Source: Candidatus Iainarchaeum sp.
GTDB taxonomy: Archaea; Iainarchaeota; Iainarchaeia; Iainarchaeales; GCA-2688035
NCBI GenBank assembly: GCA_017610245.1
Contig: JAFCCK010000002.1
Span: 1 to 17,193, forward strand
Direction: 5' to 3'
DNA: 17,193 nt
The translations under genes were made by a program, and so were the position numbers. Under the pieces are notes generated by a model. The model did not search any database. It was not told the origin of the DNA and worked only from the letters and a program-made list of their open reading frames with translations. Numbering within the stretch: the stretch's first letter is position 1; every line of letters begins with the position of its first letter. Of this stretch, positions 1-8,459 are shown in pieces.

Positions 1-95
1 ATCTCGAACATATCTGGAAACATTACAATCACAAAATAAATAATGAATTAAATAATGTAAGGTAATGTTTTATTTAAATAGTAAGGTTGATTGAC
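1..95 (+). promoter_or_regulatory. AT-rich upstream region of the aRF1 operon
   Basis: There is no gene here. The stretch is strongly AT-rich and holds two TATA-like boxes: TTAAATAA near 49-56 and the palindromic TATTTAAATA at 71-80. The second is centred only about 20 nt before the ATG at 96, which is close for a leaderless start. The first would give a short leader containing the weak Shine-Dalgarno-like AGGTTGA at 84-90. The word GTAAGGT occurs twice (57-63 and 81-87). I cannot decide which box is used. Confidence 0.45.
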
Positions 96-1346
96 ATGAG
101 AGAAAGCCATTTGGAGCAGGTGGATGAGGCAGAGATCGCTCTGTTCAAGAAAAAGCTGAAGAGATTCAAGCAATTCAAGGGTCGGGGCACTGAATTAATT
201 TCCCTTTACCTCCCGCCCAATGTAGACAGGAGTAGCGTCATGGCCCAAATTACGGAAGAAACGAGCCAAAGCAGCAACATCAAGAGTCCAACAACGAGGA
301 AAAATGTGCAGGGCGCATTGAGAAAGGTCAACAATTTTTTGAAGCAGCTTGACTTCAAGCTTCCAAAGAACGGTCTGGTTGTTTTTTCTGGTAATATTTC
401 CCAGCAGGAGGGGAAGAGCGACATAAGGCTTTTCACGCTGAAGCCTCCAAAGGAGCTGAAAACAAAGCTGTATTGGTGTGACAGTGAATTCCATTTGGCT
501 CCTCTGGAGGAGATGGTCGCTCCCACTGATGTTTTTGGAATCCTTACAATAGATAAAAAAGAGGCGACAATTGCTGTCCTGATTGGAAAAAAGTATGAAG
601 TGCTTGGCCACTTTACTTCAGGCATTTCCGGAAAACACAGGGCTGGCGGGCAATCCGCACAAAGATTCGAGAGGCTGCATGAGGAAGCGGTACAAGAATT
701 CTATAAGAGAATTGGCGAAAAGATGAATGAAATTTTCCTCCAATACGGCGACAAATTGAAGGGGCTGTTGGTAGCAGGGCCGGGCATTACAAAGAACTAT
801 TTCTTGAACCAAGAGCTGCTTGACCACAGACTCAAGGGAAAAGTAATTGGAACAATTGACACCTCTTACACTGATGAAAGCGGTATAAGGGAAGCGGTAA
901 ACAAAAGTGATGAATTGTTGAAGGATGCGGAAATCACGAAAGAAAGAAACACTGTAAATAGCTTTATGGGGGAAATAGTGAAGCCTGGGGGGCTTGCTGC
1001 TTATGGCCAGAAAGAGGTTGAGAGTGCCCTTGCCATAGGGAAGGTAGCTGTGCTGCTGTTGAGCGAAGCTATAGAGTGGATGGTTTACAAGTTTAAATGT
1101 AACAGCTGCGGGAAAGAGGAGGAGGTCGTTGTAAAAGAGACGGCAAAGTTTGACATAAACAATTACAAGTGCAAAAAATGCGGGACAACGGCAGAAATGA
1201 TGGAGGAAGTGGACTACAGCGATTGGATGATTGAAAAGGCGCACAGCATTGGAGCGGAAACAAAAATCATCAGCACTGATACTAGCGAGGGGGAACAATT
1301 CCTGAAGGGATTTGACGGCATTGGCGCGATACTCCGCTACAGGTAG
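96..1346 (+). CDS. prf1: Peptide chain release factor aRF1 (eRF1 family)
   Basis: This is the archaeal class I release factor. It reads all three stop codons in the ribosomal A site and triggers hydrolysis of peptidyl-tRNA. All diagnostic motifs are present (numbered from the ATG at 96): NIKS at 61-64 and YWCDSEF (the YxCxxxF motif) at 126-132 in the stop-codon-reading N domain, and GGQ at 184-186 in the catalytic M domain. The C domain carries two CxxC pairs (CNSCG and CKKCG) typical of the zinc-containing archaeal mini-domain. Length is 416 aa, normal for the family. A TTG at 87 would add three residues, but the ATG is preferred. It ends with TAG and is followed 19 nt later by truD, so the two are probably co-transcribed. 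Identification is secure. Confidence 0.97.
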   Translation: MRESHLEQVDEAEIALFKKKLKRFKQFKGRGTELISLYLPPNVDRSSVMAQITEETSQSSNIKSPTTRKNVQGALRKVNNFLKQLDFKLPKNGLVVFSGNISQQEGKSDIRLFTLKPPKELKTKLYWCDSEFHLAPLEEMVAPTDVFGILTIDKKEATIAVLIGKKYEVLGHFTSGISGKHRAGGQSAQRFERLHEEAVQEFYKRIGEKMNEIFLQYGDKLKGLLVAGPGITKNYFLNQELLDHRLKGKVIGTIDTSYTDESGIREAVNKSDELLKDAEITKERNTVNSFMGEIVKPGGLAAYGQKEVESALAIGKVAVLLLSEAIEWMVYKFKCNSCGKEEEVVVKETAKFDINNYKCKKCGTTAEMMEEVDYSDWMIEKAHSIGAETKIISTDTSEGEQFLKGFDGIGAILRYR

Positions 1347-1365
1347 TTTCCGAAAAGATGATTGA

Positions 1366-2616
1366 ATGGCTAAAGCTGTTTACTCAACAAAATGCAAGGG
1401 CATTGGCGGCCAGATAAAGAGGCGCTACACTGATTTTATTGTGGAGGAAATAACACCAAGCAGGAGGGTATGCAGGGTAGAGCGTTTCATAAGGGAGAAT
1501 GGGGAATGGGGGAACAAGCTAAAGGTTTCTGAAAGGGGGCAGAAAGATTTTCTGGAACTCGATTTGGAGAAGATAAATAAGGACCTCAATTATTGCGTTA
1601 GGAAGATTGCTCGCTTCCTGCAATGCAGCAAGAAGCGAGTCGGCTATGCTGGATTAAAGGATAAAAGAGCAGTAACATGCCAGCGAATTTCCATCTACAA
1701 GCCAAGCCTTGCGAGGCTTGAGGAATTCAGCTCTCGCGGCATTGATTTAAGGAACCCAAGATGGAGCAATGAAAGGATTGAGATTGGCGCGCTCCTCGGA
1801 AACTGCTTTACAATAACGATACGGGACATTGATTTGAAAAAGAAAGAGCTGCGCAATAGATTGGGCAAATGCTTTAAAGAAATAAACAAGAAGGGCATAG
1901 CAAACTTTTTTGGGGAGCAGCGCTTTGGCGGAATAAGGAGGGTAACACACCTTGTGGGAAGGGAGTTCCTTAAGGGAAATCCAGAGGGAGCAGTAATGCT
2001 CTACCTCACAGCAACCTGCCTAGAGGAAGATGAGGATATAAGGGAAGCGAGGCTTGAATTGCTTGAAAGCCGGGACTTTGGGAGGGCGAGCAAAATGTTT
2101 CCTGTAAAGTATCGGTATGAGAGGGCAATAATTCATCATTTATGCAAGTATCCCAGGGATTTTGTGGGTGCTTTCAGAATGCTTCCAAAGGCATTGCGCT
2201 ACTTGTTTACGCATGCATACCAAAGCTATCTATTCAATAAGGTAATAGAGGAGAGGCTAGCATGCGGCATTGGTTTAAAAAAAGTGAAGGGAGATATATT
2301 ATTGAACGGCAGTCCAACCGCTCCATTGTTTGGCTTTGAGAGCAAGCTCGCAACTGGAAAGCCGGGAAAAATAGAGAAAAAGGTTTTGCAGGAGGAAGGA
2401 ATTTCCCTGAAAGCTTTCAAGGTTAAGGAGATGCCTGAGCTCTCTTCAAAGGGCGCAAGAAGGGGAATTGTACTGCAGCCAAAGAAATTAAAGTTGCTGG
2501 AAACAGGGGAGGATGAATTCTTTCCCGAGAAAAGGTTTGCGAAAATTTCATTTGAATTGGGAAAAGGCAGCTATGCTACAACTGTTTTAAGGGAAATAAT
2601 GAAGGTAGAGGTATGA
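1366..2616 (+). CDS. truD: tRNA pseudouridine(13) synthase TruD
   Basis: TruD converts a uridine of tRNA (U13 in bacteria; related positions in archaea and eukaryotes) to pseudouridine. The signature block VGYAGLKDKRAVTCQR lies at about 92-107; the Asp of KDK (about residue 99) is the family's catalytic aspartate. The second hallmark, NFFGEQRFG, is at 180-188, and the TRUD insertion region with THAYQSYLFN follows around 275-290. Length is 416 aa, as usual for archaeal members, which are longer than bacterial TruD. The stop codon overlaps the next gene's start in an ATGA at 2613-2616, so translational coupling is likely. The gene sits between aRF1 and a glycosylation gene, a mixed translation/cell-surface operon. 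Confidence 0.96.
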   Translation: MAKAVYSTKCKGIGGQIKRRYTDFIVEEITPSRRVCRVERFIRENGEWGNKLKVSERGQKDFLELDLEKINKDLNYCVRKIARFLQCSKKRVGYAGLKDKRAVTCQRISIYKPSLARLEEFSSRGIDLRNPRWSNERIEIGALLGNCFTITIRDIDLKKKELRNRLGKCFKEINKKGIANFFGEQRFGGIRRVTHLVGREFLKGNPEGAVMLYLTATCLEEDEDIREARLELLESRDFGRASKMFPVKYRYERAIIHHLCKYPRDFVGAFRMLPKALRYLFTHAYQSYLFNKVIEERLACGIGLKKVKGDILLNGSPTAPLFGFESKLATGKPGKIEKKVLQEEGISLKAFKVKEMPELSSKGARRGIVLQPKKLKLLETGEDEFFPEKRFAKISFELGKGSYATTVLREIMKVEV

Positions 2617-3581
2617 ACGAGGTAATATTCTTTGTGGTAATATTTCTGCTCTCAGTATGGTGTGTTTTCATTTTCGGAAGAGCCAACAAAAGAAACAAAA
2701 TCATTGGAAAGGATATAAATAAGCTGCAACAACCTATTTTGCCTGAGGCTGCTGGTGCAGGAATGCTTGTTCCACTGTGGGTTGCTGTGCTCTCAGTAAT
2801 TTATTTTTACATGGGGGAGTTCAACCCTTTCTACTTCCTCTTTGGATTAACCGTAAGCGGCTTCTGCTTTATGGGATTGCTTGACGACACAAAGCACAAG
2901 TTTATGGTTAAAACCGCGCCGTGGCTTTTTAGAGCTGTCCCGATTGCGTTTCTTGCCCTCTTGTTCGGGGTTGCCAACTTCTTTAGCTTTGGGCCTGTTT
3001 GGGTGGTGCTGATTGCGCTGTTTGTTGCAGGGCTTGCCTCCCTCGAAAACACTTTTGCTGGGTTGAACGGCTGGGAAATCGGCTCTGGTTTTATAATCTC
3101 CTTGTTTGTTACCTTGATTGTTTCACAGGGGTCTGACCCCAATCTTATCCTGCTTGCCCTTGCATTGAATGCAATGGTCCTTGGGCTGCTCTTCTGGAAC
3201 CGCTACCCTGCAAAAGTCTTTCCTGGGGACAGCGGAACGCTCTTTATTGGCTCTGCGATTGCCGCGCTGTTAGTCATGAACCAAAGGCTTGACATGATTG
3301 TTCTGGGCTTTCTCTTCTTTGTGCCGCACCTGGTCGACTTCTTTGGTTTAAAGCTCTTGACTAACCCAAATGATGTGAGCCAAAGTAAGGGTATGCCCTA
3401 TGCTGTTTTGCCTGATGGGAGATTAACGATACCAAAAATAGGCGATGGGCGTAAACTTGACTTTGCAAAGCTGCTGATGAGAGTGCTTGGACCAATGAAA
3501 GAATGGCAATTGGTGTTGATTATCTGGGCAATCGTTGCATTAAACTGTCTGTTCTGGTCAACACTGTTTGGGGTAATTTAA
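2613..3581 (+). CDS. GlcNAc-1-phosphate transferase, MraY/Alg7 (AglH-like) family
   Basis: This is a polytopic membrane enzyme of the polyprenyl-phosphate N-acetylhexosamine-1-phosphate transferase family. Such enzymes move a sugar-1-phosphate from a UDP-sugar onto a dolichyl or polyprenyl phosphate on the cytoplasmic face, starting the lipid-linked glycan. About ten hydrophobic segments are visible. Catalytic motifs appear in family order: MGLLDDT with the Asp pair at 91-92, ENTFAGLNGWEIG at about 145-157 (matching the Alg7 AGxNGxExG motif), and FPGDSGT at 203-209. A cytoplasmic loop PHLVDFFGLK follows near 238-247. The AGxNGxE form points to the archaeal/eukaryotic GPT branch rather than bacterial MraY. 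The start overlaps the truD stop (ATGA). The exact sugar is unknown. It probably serves N-glycosylation of surface proteins such as the S-layer protein nearby. Confidence 0.88.
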   Translation: MNEVIFFVVIFLLSVWCVFIFGRANKRNKIIGKDINKLQQPILPEAAGAGMLVPLWVAVLSVIYFYMGEFNPFYFLFGLTVSGFCFMGLLDDTKHKFMVKTAPWLFRAVPIAFLALLFGVANFFSFGPVWVVLIALFVAGLASLENTFAGLNGWEIGSGFIISLFVTLIVSQGSDPNLILLALALNAMVLGLLFWNRYPAKVFPGDSGTLFIGSAIAALLVMNQRLDMIVLGFLFFVPHLVDFFGLKLLTNPNDVSQSKGMPYAVLPDGRLTIPKIGDGRKLDFAKLLMRVLGPMKEWQLVLIIWAIVALNCLFWSTLFGVI

Positions 3582-3582
3582 G

Positions 3583-4539
3583 CTATCTCTTTGAAACAAA
3601 TAGAGCATAGGCAGCAATGCTGAGCAGTGAGGGAACAACCAACCTCACGAAATCAAAAACTATGAGGAGGGCGCCAATCCTCCCAACTGAAATCGTATGC
3701 AATGCAACAAATGGCATTGAAAGAAAGGCAAAGCCTATTCCCTCCACCAACCCTATTCCGCGAGGCAGGAAGGGGGTTCTCTCAAGTATTGAGATGAGGA
3801 CAAACAATACCGCTACTGATGTTATTGGGATGGCAAGAGAAATTGCATGGAAAGAAAAAAGCAGGGCAAGGAATTCAAAGGAAAGGGACAACGCTGAGAG
3901 CAACGCAACAAGAAGGAAACTTTTCCTGCCAAGCATTGAGAGATAGTTGCTGTAATCGAGGAAAAACTTTTGTAGTTTGGTGCTGGAAAACCTCCCGAAA
4001 AAACCAGCTATCTTCAACCCAAAACTTTTTTTTAGGGGCAACAGGAACAGCATTGTTGCAAGCAACACGACAATAAAGCCAGAGAGCATCCCTGTTAAAA
4101 CAAACAAATTTGCTTTCGCGGAAAAAATGAACAAAAGGATTGCGGTGCTTGAGAACAGCGCAATTAACAAAAATTTAATGCCCTTTACAACCATTGATGC
4201 AGCAATGGATTCGCTATATGGGACATTGAAACGCTCTTTGAGGGAAATTGCGCGAAGCATGTCAGCCCCCAGCTGAATTGGTGTTAATGCCGCATATACG
4301 GCTGAAAAACCAACAAATAAGCTGCCCGTGAAGCCAACCCTGCTGCGTGTTTTTATTAGGTAACCCCATGAAATTAGCCATATTACAATGGAAACAATAA
4401 AAAAAGAGCATGCAAAAGCAAGGAATATGGCATTGGTTGTTTCCAATACTACTGTAGCATTTGTAAACCTAGCCATTAGGGCAAGCAGCGCAAAAACAGC
4501 TATGAGGAAAAGCAACGCGTTTCTAAGGTATTTCTGCAT
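3583..4539 (-). CDS. Flippase-like integral membrane protein (LPG synthase TM / UPF0104 family)
   Basis: A membrane protein of 318 aa with about eight hydrophobic segments. The conserved stretch LTPIQLGADMLRAISL (about residues 86-101) matches the core motif of the lysylphosphatidylglycerol-synthase transmembrane region family, often labelled flippase-like. A second family feature is the Pro/Gly-rich FLPRGIGLVEG near residue 256. In archaea such proteins often accompany glycosyltransferases and are suspected to move or present lipid-linked sugars; no activity can be claimed from sequence. I start it at the ATG at 4539 because GGTGGT (4547-4552) lies seven bases upstream; the TTG at 4554 overlaps that site. 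It converges on the GlcNAc-1-P transferase with one base between stops and follows the small membrane-anchored gene by about 100 nt. Confidence 0.78.
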   Translation of the reverse strand: MQKYLRNALLFLIAVFALLALMARFTNATVVLETTNAIFLAFACSFFIVSIVIWLISWGYLIKTRSRVGFTGSLFVGFSAVYAALTPIQLGADMLRAISLKERFNVPYSESIAASMVVKGIKFLLIALFSSTAILLFIFSAKANLFVLTGMLSGFIVVLLATMLFLLPLKKSFGLKIAGFFGRFSSTKLQKFFLDYSNYLSMLGRKSFLLVALLSALSLSFEFLALLFSFHAISLAIPITSVAVLFVLISILERTPFLPRGIGLVEGIGFAFLSMPFVALHTISVGRIGALLIVFDFVRLVVPSLLSIAAYALFVSKR

Positions 4540-4643
4540 GCCAGAAACCACCAAATGAAATTGGTAGCATGTTTTAATAAATTTAACAGGGGGGCGTATT
4601 TCGGGGAGTTGCGGATTCCAGCAGCCAAGTGCCTTATTCTGAA

Positions 4644-5246
4644 TCAGCCAAGCAGTGCTGTTAATCTGTTGCTTTTAGCAAGCACCTCTTCCGCATTATT
4701 GAACATTGCCTTAAGGACAGTAAAGCTGGCGTTGTTTATTGTATCAATGCTGTTGCTTTCAACGGCTATTTTTTTACCTGAAAGCGTAACTATTGGCTTA
4801 GAGAGCGAAGGATTCGGGAAATCAATTAATACAACCACTTTTTCTTCATCGTTTAACGTTGCCAGGCACTCCTCTACAGTAATTCTTTCCTCTGTTTTAA
4901 GGTCTCCATAATTTGTTAGGCAATAGCTTAAATTTTCGCCCTCAACAACCCTTAAGAGCTGAATTGTGCTCTTATTGTTGCCGTTCAAAACAACCAGAAA
5001 CAAGGCAAAACCATTGAACATCAAGCTGTCAGTTGCTTCAACAGGGTCATGCACCTCAACACTTACAATGAATTCCTCTTCATTTGCCAGCTCCGAAAGA
5101 TGCTCAATTGGCGAGGAGCTTTCTGAGTGGAATAGAACGCCCTCGGATTGAATTGTAGAAGCATCTGGGGGGAAACCAACTGTTGCGATGAAAGCAAAAA
5201 GTACAATCAGTGCGATTAATAGAACATAAATGGGAAATTTTTTCAT
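4644..5246 (-). CDS. Small membrane-anchored extracytoplasmic protein, unrecognised
   Basis: I do not recognise this 200-aa protein. One hydrophobic segment near the N-terminus (about 5-24, after MKKF) looks like an uncleaved signal anchor. The remaining ~175 residues are soluble and would face the cell exterior. This part holds three N-glycosylation sequons (NKS, NLS, NAS) and two cysteines about 25 residues apart (YCLTNY and EECLAT) that could form a disulfide. The ATG at 5246 follows a G-run (AGGGGGGT) four bases upstream, which can act as ribosome-binding site. It lies between the S-layer gene and the flippase-like gene on the same strand, so a cell-surface role is plausible but not shown. 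Confidence 0.72.
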   Translation of the reverse strand: MKKFPIYVLLIALIVLFAFIATVGFPPDASTIQSEGVLFHSESSSPIEHLSELANEEEFIVSVEVHDPVEATDSLMFNGFALFLVVLNGNNKSTIQLLRVVEGENLSYCLTNYGDLKTEERITVEECLATLNDEEKVVVLIDFPNPSLSKPIVTLSGKKIAVESNSIDTINNASFTVLKAMFNNAEEVLAKSNRLTALLG

Positions 5247-5313
5247 GGAGACCCCCCTATCTTAGAGTTAAAGCAAAACAAATAAAAAGTAATTCAAAAG
5301 ATAAGAAAAAGCG

Positions 5314-5336
5314 ACTTATACGCGCCTAACTTATAC
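5314..5336 (-). repeat. Direct repeat of GTATAAGT upstream of the membrane-anchored gene
   Basis: On the minus strand the octamer GTATAAGT occurs twice, 15 bp apart start to start, separated by TAGGCGC. It lies 68-90 nt upstream of the ATG at 5246. Each copy resembles a TATA element, and the pair could equally be a tandem regulator site. The rest of 5247-5362 is AT-rich without a further clear signal. Confidence 0.35.
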
Positions 5337-5349
5337 ATAACTTTACGTT

Positions 5350-5414
5350 GTTCTCTCTAAGAACCCATTGAAAAAAAGAAAAAAGAAAGGTTGGTTTTTT
5401 TTTTTTTTTTTTTT
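5350..5414 (-). terminator. A20 / U-rich foldback terminator of the S-layer transcript
   Basis: Read on the minus strand, nine bases after the S-layer stop codon there is an uninterrupted run of 20 A (5395-5414). The loop CCAACC follows, then an 18-nt tract of 16 U broken by two C (5371-5388). The A run and U tract are complementary and could fold into a long A-U hairpin; the U tracts alone would also serve as an archaeal intrinsic terminator. A small GTTCT-N5-AGAAC hairpin follows at 5350-5364. The position right after an abundant-protein gene supports a termination or 3'-end protection role. Confidence 0.65.
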
Positions 5415-5422
5415 CACTACAC

Positions 5423-8419
5423 TTAAGCTATCAATGCATCCAATGCATCGATAAGGTCTTGCGCAGCCAGCTTGGTGTCGTTTGCAGAATAACCAGCAAC
5501 AATAATGTCGCCGTTATCCAGCAATTGTACTACCCTGTCGCCGCTTGTAGTCAGTGCCTCGCCTAGCGTGCCTTCGCCCTCTCCAAGAGAGGTAGAAGTT
5601 GTAACCAGCTTGTTGACTAACCAACCACCAACAATGATGTCGGATCCAGCTGGGTTGGGTGTGTCGAGGTACACCAACTGCTGTGGCACAGGTACTATGT
5701 CCTGGTATGTAGCAGGATCGGCAACTGCTCCTCCTCCGACTGGACATACGCCTGCAGTGTAGTTTATTGCATCGATTGTTACCTTTGTGGAGCCATCTTC
5801 TCCGGATTCGCCTTCGGCCAATCCCTCAAAAGAGGTTCCGCCCTCTGCTGTTGTAACTGTACCTTCGCCTATTACGGCCCACTTCAGGTAAATCTGGTTC
5901 TCTGGAACCGTTATCTTTACGTAGTCTCCTTTGGTATCGGTGCTAATGAGCTCTACCTTTGAACCATAGTCCAACCAAGTTGCAGTTGACTGTGTACTTG
6001 GGCTGTCGCTTCTCAAACCCCAGCTCTTCAGCTTGTTTATGTCAACCTCGTAGTCGTAGCCTGTTCTCTGTGCATTTGGGAACGAGATAAGTTCACCATT
6101 TGATGTGTCAATGTAGGCGTTCACGTCATAGCCTGTCTTGTTTGTGTCAAATCCAACGTTTGCCACGAAGTAGTCGAAGTCTGATGGGTCGTCTCCCAAA
6201 GATGTCTTGTCAGGTACATAGAAGTTTTGGTCTAGTATGCCGTCTTCCACTGTACAGGAATCATGCCTATAGTACATATTGGTTTCTGGAGCGACTGCTG
6301 CACAAGCCGCGTCTGTTCCTGTGAACCTCACATCCACGCTTGTAAACTCGTTGCTGAAGTCTGTGCTGTTGTGCAAGAGCAGGTAAACCTTTTTGTACTG
6401 TGCCTCGTCTGTAACGTACATTACATACTTGTAGGTGTCGTTGAGTGAGCTGTTTGTTATCTCTATTGGTGCATAACCCCATGCCTTGTCAATGCTCTGA
6501 TTATCGTCGTCATAGAACATTGTATCATACTTTGGTGTGTTTCCATTGGCTTTCAGGATGTCACTTGAAGAGAAATTGCTGAAACTCTGGTCTGCAAACT
6601 GGCAGTTACCATCTGCTGCAAGATATTTTCTTGTAGCGACTCCTCCGTCTCCATGTGTCGTAAAGGTCATGGCGTTGATGTCGACTCCTATGGAAGCGTT
6701 TGTATCTGTCAGTCCATTGTCTGTCATTAGATTGCCATCTACGACATCAAGGTTTACACCATTGAGTTTATCGTCGTCAGCAAAGAACATGTTTGTGTCT
6801 GTAGTGTCACACCTGAAGTAGAATGTTTGGTCGTCCAGCATGAATGTCCCTTCATCTGTTGGTCCTGTTGTCAGTGAAAGCTCATAGTAGAGTGGGACCT
6901 CTCTCTCAACGCCTGCATTATCTGTGTAGATGATACAGCCTGCGTTTTGTCCTTCGCTTGTCTCACAAGCCCCTCTACCGACCTTGAAAACTGTTGTGGC
7001 TTGGTCAACCTTGAAGCCCTCGAAACTGAGCCTCACGAAGTTGTATCCCAAGTCCTCCTCACTGTTTCCCTCCAGGAACTTTGCCTCTCCTGCAGGGTCG
7101 TCCTGGGTCAAAGAACTGTTCTTGGCATACAATGGGCTGTCTGTGTCCCATTGTTTTACGGCGTTGTAGATTGTGATTTTCTGCAGTGTAGCTGTGGCTG
7201 GGCTGCTGTCTGTTCCCCAGCTTAATAGGGCTTTCCAGTAGTCGTCTGTCGTAACAGTGTCTGTGCTGTCATAGGGGTATGCCTTGGCATCTTTAATGTC
7301 GACAACGCTCTTTCCAACTGTTGCTGTTACATATCCCTTGGAGGTTGTTGCTTCAACACCTGCATCGGAAATATATACAACCGTTTCCAAAGCGTATTCT
7401 CCCTCGCTGTCAATGAAGCTCTCGTTCAAGTACACACCTGAACCAAGAGTCTGCCTGTCAATTTCGTTGCCCTCGGCATCCAGCAGCAAATACCTAACGT
7501 TATAGGTTGTTGCTGCCGCTCCTGCCTGCGTTACTGCATCAACTGTCACTGAGAGTTCCTCTCCGTCGTAATTGCCTCTTCCCGCCAAACCTGTAAGCTC
7601 TTGTCCCTCGTAGTATGTCGCCTTGTCTGCCTCCTTGATGAGCTTTATCAGATTTGAGTTGTTGTCAACCTCTTGTACAGTGAAGGATTCGCCAAAGAGT
7701 GGTATTACAACATTGTCGTTGTCCCCGTCTGTGAACTTCGTTGCAGCTGATGTAGTCTCGTATGCTGGAATTCCGTCTCCCAAGTCAAGCCAGTAGTTGA
7801 AGTCCTTCTCGCTCTCCATATAGACAACAAGGTCTTCAACGTCCTTGTCAATCAAGTCCATCCTTGCATCTGCCTGGATTCCAATGTACTCTTTTATTAC
7901 AATGCTGTAGCTTGAACCCTGGTACTTGTAGTTCTTTGTTTCGTTTGTTAGGAATGGCAACTGTGCATTTCCCAGATTCTTGATCAATGGGTCGTTCTTG
8001 GTAGATGTTGCAGCTGCACTTGCATCTGACTGCAAAGGATACTGGTTTCCCTGGTAGGTTTGGGAGGTCTCTGTGCTGTAGCTTACATCCCCGCCGACTG
8101 TAACATCAACCGTTAGGTCAGTTGGGTCTGCTGTTACTTCGCCTTCGCCGCCTGATACGTCAACGGTTTTTTCAACGGTAGCAAGCTGGGCAACTTTCGC
8201 AGCAATATTTCCTGCCCAAATAAAGTCGCTTGGAGCTGCTCCCAGCGAGCCAACAACAACATTTACCACTGGTTTACCGTCAGCGTTTATGACATCTGAT
8301 TTCTGCAATGTATCAACGTTGCTTGTTACTGCCGCTGAAACCACGGGAGCTAAGGCTGAACCAATTAAGGCTCCGCCGACCGCAACCGCGGCTAGCTTCT
8401 TTATAGTTAAGCCTTTCAT
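5423..8419 (-). CDS. S-layer protein, Methanococcus/MJ type
   Basis: This is the probable main cell-envelope lattice protein, 998 aa. The first ~30 residues form a signal peptide: basic MKGLTIKK, a hydrophobic Ala/Gly/Val stretch, and a cleavage site after VSA. The mature N-terminus (about 36-80, with PVVNVVVGSLGAAPSDFIWAG) and the extreme C-terminus (about 935-998: VGGWLVNKL, then IIVAGYSANDTKLAAQDLIDAL) match the two conserved ends of Methanococcales-type S-layer proteins. The centre is acidic, Thr/Asp-rich and variable. I count 13 N-x-S/T sequons and seven cysteines, all in the second half. The start is the ATG at 8419, because GAGGTGA (8428-8434) stands eight bases upstream; the GTG at 8431 lies inside that site. 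It has its own promoter, a structured leader and a strong terminator, so it is probably monocistronic. Confidence 0.88.
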   Translation of the reverse strand: MKGLTIKKLAAVAVGGALIGSALAPVVSAAVTSNVDTLQKSDVINADGKPVVNVVVGSLGAAPSDFIWAGNIAAKVAQLATVEKTVDVSGGEGEVTADPTDLTVDVTVGGDVSYSTETSQTYQGNQYPLQSDASAAATSTKNDPLIKNLGNAQLPFLTNETKNYKYQGSSYSIVIKEYIGIQADARMDLIDKDVEDLVVYMESEKDFNYWLDLGDGIPAYETTSAATKFTDGDNDNVVIPLFGESFTVQEVDNNSNLIKLIKEADKATYYEGQELTGLAGRGNYDGEELSVTVDAVTQAGAAATTYNVRYLLLDAEGNEIDRQTLGSGVYLNESFIDSEGEYALETVVYISDAGVEATTSKGYVTATVGKSVVDIKDAKAYPYDSTDTVTTDDYWKALLSWGTDSSPATATLQKITIYNAVKQWDTDSPLYAKNSSLTQDDPAGEAKFLEGNSEEDLGYNFVRLSFEGFKVDQATTVFKVGRGACETSEGQNAGCIIYTDNAGVEREVPLYYELSLTTGPTDEGTFMLDDQTFYFRCDTTDTNMFFADDDKLNGVNLDVVDGNLMTDNGLTDTNASIGVDINAMTFTTHGDGGVATRKYLAADGNCQFADQSFSNFSSSDILKANGNTPKYDTMFYDDDNQSIDKAWGYAPIEITNSSLNDTYKYVMYVTDEAQYKKVYLLLHNSTDFSNEFTSVDVRFTGTDAACAAVAPETNMYYRHDSCTVEDGILDQNFYVPDKTSLGDDPSDFDYFVANVGFDTNKTGYDVNAYIDTSNGELISFPNAQRTGYDYEVDINKLKSWGLRSDSPSTQSTATWLDYGSKVELISTDTKGDYVKITVPENQIYLKWAVIGEGTVTTAEGGTSFEGLAEGESGEDGSTKVTIDAINYTAGVCPVGGGAVADPATYQDIVPVPQQLVYLDTPNPAGSDIIVGGWLVNKLVTTSTSLGEGEGTLGEALTTSGDRVVQLLDNGDIIVAGYSANDTKLAAQDLIDALDALIA

Positions 8420-8432
8420 GTATTGTTTCACC

Positions 8433-8450
8433 TCACATTTTTTTTTACAT
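8433..8450 (-). promoter_or_regulatory. Two start-stop codon pairs in the S-layer leader
   Basis: On the minus strand the leader between the stem-loop and the S-layer start contains ATG-TAA (8450-8445) and ATG-TGA (8438-8433), separated by an A-rich stretch. The TGA of the second overlaps the Shine-Dalgarno sequence GAGGTGA. They may be chance in AT-rich sequence, or minimal upstream ORFs that tune initiation. Confidence 0.3.
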
Positions 8451-8459
8451 GAAAAATAA

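Noticed and set aside
618..1298. 226-codon minus-strand ORF across aRF1
   Set aside because: It is antisense to a certain gene with all motifs, and its translation is Phe/Leu/His-rich without recognisable domains.
5395..5414. The T20 run as a mere assembly or sequencing artefact
   Set aside because: Exact length may be uncertain, but its position after the stop and its pairing with the adjacent tract of opposite composition make it a plausible real element.
5505..7505. Several plus-strand ORFs of 61-94 codons within the S-layer gene
   Set aside because: They are antisense shadows produced by the biased Thr/Ser/Asp-rich coding sequence; no promoters or ribosome-binding sites support them.
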